From Actinomycetes bacterium (GTDB lineage Bacteria > Actinomycetota > CALGFH01), in NCBI GenBank assembly GCA_030152105.1, contig JASLIH010000127.1:1-9833 (forward strand): a DNA stretch of 9,833 nt. Direction: 5' to 3'. The position numbers and the translations under genes were made by a program. The first letter of the stretch is position 1; every line of letters begins with the position of its first letter. This document shows positions 6,100 to 9,833 of the stretch, one piece after another. The notes under the pieces are model-generated. The model was not told where the DNA came from, did no database searches, and saw only the letters and a list, made by a program, of their open reading frames with translations.

Positions 6100-6864
6100 T
6101 CACGCCAGGAGCCCGCCGTCGACCACCAGGGTGGCGCCGGTGATGTAGCTGCCGGCGTCGGAGGCGAGCAGCAGCAGCGGGCCGGCCAGCTCCTCGACGT
6201 CGGCCCAGCGGCCCATGGGGATCTGGGCGACCAGGGCCCGGCTGGTCTCGGGGTCCGACCACATGCGGCGGGTCAGCTCGGTCCGGACCCAGCCCGGGGC
6301 CAGGCAGTTGACCCGCACCCCCTGGGGGGCGGCCTCGACGGCCAGGGTGCGGGTGAGGGCGACCACGCCCGCCTTGGCCGCCCCGTAGGCGGCCAGCCCC
6401 GGGCTGGCCGTGAACCCGGCGATGCTGGCCACGTTCACGATCGACCCGCCGGGCGGGAGGTGGGCCATGGCCGCCTTGCAGCCGACGAACACCGAGCGCA
6501 GGTTGAGGCCGAGCACCTTGTCCCAGCCCTCGGTCCTGGTGTCGGCGACATAGGCGGTGAACCCCTGGCCGCCGGCGACGTTGACGACCACGTCGAGCCG
6601 TCCGGTGGCGTCGACGGCGGCGGCGACGGCCGCCTGCACCGCCTCCTCGTCCAGGACGTCGGCGACCGCGACGATGGCGTCGGGGGCGCCGGCCCGGCGG
6701 GCGGCGGCGGCCACCTCGGCCAGGTCCTCCTTGGACCGGGCGGCCAGCACCACCGCGGCCCCGGCGGCGGCCAGGGTCAGGGCGGCCTGCCGGCCGATCC
6801 CTCGGCTGGCCCCGGTGACCAGGGCCGTGCGCCCGTCGAGGCGCAGCGTCTCCTCGACCGACAT
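6100..6864 (-). CDS. SDR-family NAD(P)-dependent oxidoreductase
   Basis: 254 residues, a classical short-chain dehydrogenase/reductase. The cofactor loop TGASRGIG is at 17-24, the second motif is N-V-A-G (95-98, in place of N-N-A-G), and the catalytic tetrad is Asn121, Ser147, Tyr160 and Lys164 (Y-x-x-x-K). APGWVRTELT (189-198) and the C-terminal SYITGATLVVDGG (239-251) are typical of the FabG-like group. Arg43-Ser44 after the second strand (VVLAARSKEDL) hints at NADPH preference. The substrate is unknown; a 3-ketoacyl or other small hydroxy compound is possible. The ATG at 6864 is two bases after the bioY stop, so the two genes are almost certainly co-transcribed. The long open frame upstream of this start is a shadow of bioY and its neighbour. 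Confidence 0.93.
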   Translation of the reverse strand: MSVEETLRLDGRTALVTGASRGIGRQAALTLAAAGAAVVLAARSKEDLAEVAAAARRAGAPDAIVAVADVLDEEAVQAAVAAAVDATGRLDVVVNVAGGQGFTAYVADTRTEGWDKVLGLNLRSVFVGCKAAMAHLPPGGSIVNVASIAGFTASPGLAAYGAAKAGVVALTRTLAVEAAPQGVRVNCLAPGWVRTELTRRMWSDPETSRALVAQIPMGRWADVEELAGPLLLLASDAGSYITGATLVVDGGLLA

Positions 6865-6866
6865 CG

Positions 6867-7472
6867 CTATTCCCGCGCGCGCCCGACCAGCGCCCAGGCG
6901 CCGGGGAGGAGCCCGGCGGCCAGGAGGATCTTGAGCGCGTCCCCGGCCAGGAACGGGGTCACCCCCAGCTTCAGGCCCGTGGCCAGGCCGACCCCGAGGG
7001 TGGCCATCAGGAACGGCAGCCCGAAGGCGTAGATGACCAGGTTGCCGGCGACCATGGTCACCACCGTCCGTGGCGGGGTGCGGTCCCAGCCCCGCTCGGC
7101 CAGCCAGCCGACCAGCGCGGCCGCGACCAGGAACCCGACGATGTAGCCGAACGACGGCGCCTGGACCATGTCGGTGCCGCCGGAGCCCTCGGCGAACCAC
7201 GGCACCCACGGGGTCAGCCCCAGGGCCAGGTACAGCACCATGCCGGCCAGGGCCCGGCGCCAGCCGAGCGCGGCCGCCCCGAGCAGCACGGCGAAGGTCT
7301 GCCCGGTGATCGGCACCGGTGTGAACGGCAGCTTGACGGCGAGCTGGGCGGCCAGCCCGGTGAAGGCGGCGAACCCGATCACCAGGACGGCGTCGCGGAC
7401 GCGGTCGCCCGGCAGCACGTCGGCCAGCACGAGACGCCGGGGTCGGCCGAGAGCGCTCTGCGACACGGACAC
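6867..7472 (-). CDS. bioY: BioY biotin transporter substrate-binding subunit
   Basis: 201 residues, the normal BioY length. BioY is the membrane S-component of an ECF-type transporter that captures biotin. It can work with the energizing pair BioM/BioN or a shared ECF module, and some BioY proteins act alone. The family hallmark TPVPITGQTFAVLL is at 51-64, followed by GYIVGFLVAA (109-118) and PFLAGDALKILLAA (173-186). About six hydrophobic segments are visible. Start is GTG 7472 with AAGGAG seven bases upstream; a second GTG two codons later is possible. No bioM or bioN is adjacent. Biotin supply fits the nearby methylmalonyl-CoA genes, since propionyl-CoA carboxylase needs it; that link is inference. 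I see no recognisable BirA or BioQ operator in the 63-base leader, which holds only a short CGGTACCG palindrome (7509-7516). Confidence 0.93.
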   Translation of the reverse strand: MSVSQSALGRPRRLVLADVLPGDRVRDAVLVIGFAAFTGLAAQLAVKLPFTPVPITGQTFAVLLGAAALGWRRALAGMVLYLALGLTPWVPWFAEGSGGTDMVQAPSFGYIVGFLVAAALVGWLAERGWDRTPPRTVVTMVAGNLVIYAFGLPFLMATLGVGLATGLKLGVTPFLAGDALKILLAAGLLPGAWALVGRARE

Positions 7473-7479
7473 TAGGTGG

Positions 7480-7485
7480 CTCCTT
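7480..7485 (-). promoter_or_regulatory. Strong ribosome binding site of bioY
   Basis: AAGGAG on the - strand ends seven bases before the GTG at 7472. It decides the start and contrasts with the neighbouring starts that have no Shine-Dalgarno sequence, so bioY is probably translated from a leadered or polycistronic mRNA. Confidence 0.75.
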
Positions 7486-7535
7486 CCTGATCCTGCCTGG
7501 AGGTTGTTCGGTACCGGTTGCCTTGCCGCCCAATG

Positions 7536-7811
7536 CTACGTTGCCGGGCGGCCGCGCCGCGCCGCCCGCTGGAGCTCGGCGAAGCGCCGCTCCCAGCAGG
7601 CCTTGTGCCAGTGGCGGCGCTGTTCGGGCTCCCCTTCCGGCCACACCACCACGTGGAGGGTCCGAGGGAAGATCTCCTGCAGGCAGCCGGGGCAGCGGTA
7701 CACCTTGGTCGCCCGGTAGGGCTGGACGAAACGGAGGTGCCAGCCGTCGGCGACCCACTCCAGAGCCAGCGGCTCGCCCCGGAACCGCCACGGGGGCTGC
7801 ATCGTCGGCAC
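7536..7811 (-). CDS. Small Zn-ribbon/treble-clef-like protein
   Basis: 91 residues from GTG 7811 (or 88 from ATG 7802). A likely zinc site is formed by Cys40-x-x-Cys43, His53, His67/His69 and Cys72 in VYRCPGCLQEIF followed by HVVVWPEG and RRHWHKACWERR. I recall similar small proteins being common in actinobacteria, often labelled 'ATP/GTP-binding protein' although no nucleotide-binding motif is visible here. The C-terminus is Arg-rich (84-88). I prefer the GTG because TACACT ends six bases before it, the same spacing as at the Nudix and MFS starts. The gene ends 63 bases before bioY and may be co-transcribed with it. Function is not known; nucleic-acid or protein binding is plausible. Confidence 0.75.
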   Translation of the reverse strand: MPTMQPPWRFRGEPLALEWVADGWHLRFVQPYRATKVYRCPGCLQEIFPRTLHVVVWPEGEPEQRRHWHKACWERRFAELQRAARRGRPAT

Positions 7812-7817
7812 GGCCCG

Positions 7818-7823
7818 AGTGTA
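7818..7823 (-). promoter_or_regulatory. Putative leaderless promoter of the Zn-ribbon gene
   Basis: TACACT on the - strand is followed by CGGGCC and then GTG at 7811. The position predicts transcription from the start codon. It is 11 bases from the + strand TAGGCT box at 7835-7840, so both divergent promoters lie within about 25 bases. Confidence 0.5.
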
Positions 7824-7834
7824 CGCAATCGGCG

Positions 7835-7840
7835 TAGGCT
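7835..7840 (+). promoter_or_regulatory. Putative -10 box of the 81-residue gene
   Basis: TAGGCT lies 11 bases before ATG 7852, predicting a leader of about five bases. The bases in between (CGTCGCCGCCG) contain no Shine-Dalgarno sequence. The identical hexamer precedes the GNAT and MFS starts. Confidence 0.45.
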
Positions 7841-7851
7841 CGTCGCCGCCG

Positions 7852-8097
7852 ATGAACCGCTTCGAGGACGCCGTCGCCCGCGAGCTCCAGCTGCGCGTCA
7901 AGGCCAGGACCCGCAGCATCCGGGCCCTGGCCCGCTGGGCGGCGGCCTCGCTGCCCCCGGGGGCGCTGGTCGCCGACGGGGTCGACCTGGTGGTGTCGCG
8001 CCTCGGCGACGGCGACCCGGACGCGCTGGCCGCGCGGGTGATGACCGAGACCCCCGACCGCTTCGGCCGCAACTGGGAGTCCGGGCCAGCTCACTGA
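7852..8097 (+). CDS. Small hypothetical protein, 81 residues
   Basis: Not recognised. The first ~35 residues (MNRFEDAVARELQLRVKART then RSIRALARWAAAS) are rich in Arg and Ala and look like a long amphipathic helix. A short segment ALVADGVDLVVSRLGDGDPD and a polar C-terminus follow. There is no signal peptide, Cys or known motif. Reality is supported by the ATG directly after a TAGGCT box, G/C-rich third positions, the divergent arrangement with the Zn-ribbon gene, and a hairpin four bases after the stop. The reverse-strand frames here are arginine/proline-rich shadows. A DNA- or membrane-surface-binding role is only a guess. Confidence 0.6.
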   Translation: MNRFEDAVARELQLRVKARTRSIRALARWAAASLPPGALVADGVDLVVSRLGDGDPDALAARVMTETPDRFGRNWESGPAH

Positions 8098-8100
8098 GGC

Positions 8101-8128
8101 AGGGGGCGGTGGACAACCGCCGCCCCTT
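8101..8128 (+). terminator. Stem-loop after the 81-residue gene
   Basis: AGGGGGCGGTGG (8101-8112) pairs with CCGCCGCCCCTT (8117-8128) as 12 base pairs, two of them G-T, around the tetraloop ACAA. It starts four bases after the stop codon at 8095-8097. A short pyrimidine run (CTTCCTC) follows, but no T-tract. Confidence 0.65.
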
Positions 8129-8298
8129 CCTCGCCTACCGGGCTACCCTCCCGTACTGGGCCCCCAATCCCAGGGGGTCGGGCCACCTGCGGCGTGACGG
8201 ACGGCACACCGTGGCGGTGACGGCCGTCATCGGTGGGGCGGCCGCTCCCGGGCGATGCTGGCCGCGAGGGGGGGCGAACCGAGCGCATGGAGGACCGC
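8129..8298. other. Intergenic leader with 12-bp palindrome
   Basis: No gene is supported here. It holds a TACCCT hexamer (8144-8149) that could be a distant -10, a small CCCCC/GGGGG hairpin (8161-8165 with 8173-8177), and the perfect palindrome TGACGGCCGTCA (8218-8229). A TGACGG half-site also occurs at 8195-8200. Such a palindrome is a candidate operator for the gene at 8299. The frames reading through it are low-complexity shadows. Confidence 0.4.
8289..8293 (+). promoter_or_regulatory. Ribosome binding site deciding the start at 8299
   Basis: GGAGG is followed by five bases and ATG 8299. It overlaps the alternative in-frame ATG at 8287, which has no such site at a good distance. This favours the shorter protein. 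Confidence 0.6.
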
Positions 8299-8997
8299 AT
8301 GACCAGCGTCCGCGTCCCCGGGTTCCGCCCGTCAACCAGTGGCCTGCACTTCCCCAACGCCTTCCCCCACGTGCCCAACCTCGAGATCGACCTGCCGGGC
8401 GGCCTGACCGTCCCCGTCGGCGACGCCGCCAACGGGCTGTGCGGCGGCATGGCCTGGACCGTCCGCGACCTGTTCGAGGCGGGCCTGGCCCCGCCGGCAC
8501 TGACCACGGCACCTGGCGACGGCCCGGTGTTCCGCTACGTCGCCGACCGGCTGCTGGACAGCCTCTCGCTGCCGTTCGGGCCGGCCACCTACCTCAAGCT
8601 CATGCACCCGGCCCTGCCCGACGGCGACCTGGCCATGGTCCACGGCCGGGCCTGGCGGATGGTCCGGCTGGAGTGGCCGGCCATCCGGGGTGACCTGGAC
8701 CGCGGCACCCTCTGCCCGCTCGGCCTGGTCAGGGCCAAGTCCCGCGACCCCCGCGACCTCGGCGCCAACCACCAGGTGCTGGCCTGGGGCTACGACCTGA
8801 CCGGGACCCGCCTGACCCTGCGGCTCTACGACCCCAACCACCCGGACAACGACGACGTGACCCTGTCCCTGGACACCGCCCGCCCCCGCCGCCCGACCCC
8901 GGTCACCAGCTCCCACAGCGCCCCGGTGTGGTGCTTCTTCCGCACCGCCTACCGGTTCAAGGACCCCCGGCCCGCCCTGACCGCCGTGCGCGCCTGA
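8299..8997 (+). CDS. Conserved-looking protein, possible papain-like cysteine hydrolase
   Basis: 232 residues. I do not recognise a named family with certainty. The motif ANGLCGGMAWTVRDLFEAG (44-62) places Cys48 at the start of a helix, NHQVLAWGYDL (157-167) places His158 at the start of a strand, and LRLYDPNHPDND (175-186) offers Asp178 or Asn180. Cys, then His, then Asp/Asn in that order and spacing fits papain-like/C39-like hydrolases. The N-terminal stretch TSGLHFPNAFPHVPN (13-27) and the Trp/His-rich middle resemble actinobacterial and fungal hypothetical proteins I recall only loosely. There is no signal peptide, so it is likely cytoplasmic. The start is set by GGAGG at 8289. A hairpin follows the stop. 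The catalytic prediction is inference from motif order and has not been tested by structure or search. Confidence 0.8.
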   Translation: MTSVRVPGFRPSTSGLHFPNAFPHVPNLEIDLPGGLTVPVGDAANGLCGGMAWTVRDLFEAGLAPPALTTAPGDGPVFRYVADRLLDSLSLPFGPATYLKLMHPALPDGDLAMVHGRAWRMVRLEWPAIRGDLDRGTLCPLGLVRAKSRDPRDLGANHQVLAWGYDLTGTRLTLRLYDPNHPDNDDVTLSLDTARPRRPTPVTSSHSAPVWCFFRTAYRFKDPRPALTAVRA

Positions 8998-9005
8998 GCC
9001 GCCCG

Positions 9006-9037
9006 CCTCCGTGGCCGACCGGTCCCGGCCACGGAGG
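9006..9037 (+). terminator. Perfect 12-bp stem-loop before the MFS promoter
   Basis: CCTCCGTGGCCG (9006-9017) pairs perfectly with CGGCCACGGAGG (9026-9037) around an 8-base loop. It begins eight bases after the stop codon and has no T-run. It ends only seven bases before the TAGGCT box at 9045, so it covers the -35 region of the next promoter and could also serve as an operator. Confidence 0.65.
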
Positions 9038-9044
9038 GCGACGC

Positions 9045-9050
9045 TAGGCT
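9045..9050 (+). promoter_or_regulatory. Putative leaderless promoter of the MFS gene
   Basis: TAGGCT is followed by six bases (TGCCGG) and GTG 9057. The spacing predicts transcription from the start codon. The same hexamer with nearly the same spacing occurs at 3291 and 7835. The region where a -35 would lie is filled by the stem-loop at 9006-9037. Confidence 0.5.
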
Positions 9051-9056
9051 TGCCGG

Positions 9057-9833
9057 GTGACCTCCTCCGCACCCAGCGCGCCGCCCCGCCAGCCTGGGCT
9101 GGCCGCCCAGCCCGGGTACCCGGCGTTCCTGCTGGCCGCCACCCTGGCCCGGCTGGCCAGCGAGATGTTCCCGGTGGCGGCGGTGCTGCTGGTGCTGGAC
9201 CGGACCGGGCGCCCGGGACTGGCCGGGGCGGTGGTGGCGGCGACAACCCTGCCGGCGGTCGTGACCGGGCCGGTCCTCGGGGCCTGGCTGGACCGGACCA
9301 GCCGGCGGCGGGTCGCCCTGGCCAGCAACCAGGTGCTGCTGGCGGCCAGCCTGCTCGGCATCCTGGCCGCCGCCGGCCGCGTGCCCGGGTGGGCCCTGCT
9401 CCTGCTGGCCGCCACGGCCGGGGTGACCGGGCCGCTGGCCACCGGCGGCTACACCAGCATGATCCCGGTGCTGGTGCCCGAGCGGCTGCTGGCCCGAGCC
9501 AACGCCCTGGAGGCGAGCAGCTTCAACACCGCCGCCATCGCCGGCCCGGCGGTCGCGGGCGTGGTCGCGGCCACCGCCGGCCCGGCCCGGGCCGTGCTCG
9601 CCGAGGCGGTCCTGGCCGGCCTGGCCCTGCCGGCCATCGCCCGCCTACCCCGGGTCGCGCCCCCGGCCGGCGACCACCCGGCCCCGCTGGCCACCGCCAT
9701 CCGCCGGGGGCTGGCCCACCTAGCCCGCACCCCGGTGCTGCGCGGGGTGACGGTCGCCACCGCCGTCGGCATGGGCGGCACCGGCCTGCTCACCCTGGCC
9801 CTGCCGTTCTGGGCCGAGCGCCTGGGAGCGGGC
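9057..9833 (+). CDS. MFS transporter, N-terminal part
   Basis: 259 residues are visible and the frame runs off the window, so about 150 or more C-terminal residues are missing. After a Pro-rich cytoplasmic tail (1-20), hydrophobic segments recur at about 22-47, 55-78, 86-106, 111-131, 156-175, 178-196 and 228-250. The loop GPVLGAWLDRTSRR (71-84) after the second segment is the MFS motif A (G-x-x-x-D-R-x-x-R-R). IPVLVPERLLARANALEASSFNTAAIAGPA (136-165) is typical of the EntS/MFS_3-like exporter group. The substrate is unknown; drug, siderophore or other small-molecule efflux is likely. Start is GTG 9057, chosen for the promoter six bases upstream and the hydrophobic segment that follows; there is no Shine-Dalgarno sequence. 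Confidence 0.85.
   Translation, partial: MTSSAPSAPPRQPGLAAQPGYPAFLLAATLARLASEMFPVAAVLLVLDRTGRPGLAGAVVAATTLPAVVTGPVLGAWLDRTSRRRVALASNQVLLAASLLGILAAAGRVPGWALLLLAATAGVTGPLATGGYTSMIPVLVPERLLARANALEASSFNTAAIAGPAVAGVVAATAGPARAVLAEAVLAGLALPAIARLPRVAPPAGDHPAPLATAIRRGLAHLARTPVLRGVTVATAVGMGGTGLLTLALPFWAERLGAG

Noticed and set aside
7509..7516. CGGTACCG palindrome as a biotin operator before bioY
   Set aside because: Only 8 bp, flanks are not symmetric, and it does not match the BirA or BioQ site patterns I know; chance is likely in GC-rich DNA.
6865..8094. Long open frame upstream of the SDR start, which would make a 664-residue protein
   Set aside because: Residues before the SDR start are Arg/Gly/Pro shadow sequence across bioY and the Zn-ribbon gene, which have clear family motifs in another frame.
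8098..8298. Riboswitch (c-di-AMP or cobalamin type) in the leader of the gene at 8299
   Set aside because: I could not find the conserved core sequences or a consistent multi-helix fold; only isolated hairpins and a palindrome are present.
7518..8693. 391-residue + strand frame across the Zn-ribbon gene and the gap
   Set aside because: It crosses two recognised genes and two regulatory gaps in a non-coding frame, and its protein is Arg/Pro/Gly-rich without domains.
8332..9246. 304-residue - strand frame opposite the cysteine-hydrolase-like gene
   Set aside because: Antisense shadow; the + strand frame has a ribosome site, motif structure and a hairpin after it.

Overview
The window is very GC-rich, densely packed DNA with strong G/C preference at third codon positions and frequent GTG starts. 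Together with the gene content (methylmalonyl-CoA genes, BioY, MeaB, a small Zn-ribbon protein of the type common in actinobacteria) and -10-only promoters placed right at start codons, this points to a high-GC actinobacterium (Actinomycetota), probably not a well-studied genus. This is inference from style and content. I see no mobile element, CRISPR array, rRNA or tRNA.

Layout. (1) 1-375 (-) is the N-terminal part of a membrane-anchored Ser/Thr-rich protein. It diverges from 443-1120 (+), a shortened eIF-2B-like protein. One 7-base element at 427-433 reads as a -10 box on both strands. (2) 1101-3244 (-) is a two-gene operon, thiolase then MeaB, coupled by a TTGA stop/start overlap. MeaB and the eIF-2B-like gene overlap tail to tail by 20 bases. 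(3) 3304-4505 (+) is a second two-gene operon, a GNAT acetyltransferase then methylmalonyl-CoA epimerase, coupled by TGATG. It is transcribed away from the thiolase operon. (4) 4509-4548 is a perfect 14-bp stem-loop closing this operon. (5) 4634-7811 (-) is a run of five genes in the order of transcription: Zn-ribbon protein, bioY, SDR dehydrogenase, NudL-type CoA pyrophosphatase, alpha/beta hydrolase. The Nudix gene also has its own promoter. (6) 7852-8097 (+) is a small unknown gene ending in a hairpin. Then come a 201-base gap with a 12-bp palindrome, a 232-aa protein that may be a papain-like cysteine hydrolase (8299-8997), another hairpin, and the start of an MFS transporter (9057 to the window end).

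How it works together. MeaB, the epimerase and the thiolase belong to propionate/methylmalonyl-CoA and acyl-CoA metabolism: MeaB protects methylmalonyl-CoA mutase, and the epimerase supplies the (R)-isomer to it. BioY imports biotin, the cofactor of propionyl-CoA carboxylase upstream in the same pathway. The CoA pyrophosphatase fits a general CoA theme. The mutase and carboxylase themselves are not in the window.

Most noteworthy are the core-deleted eIF-2B-like protein, the set of -10-like boxes 6-11 nt from start codons (predicted leaderless or near-leaderless transcripts), the bidirectional -10 element, the possible cysteine hydrolase, and the GNAT enzyme locked into the epimerase operon. 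I found no clear new multi-gene system.
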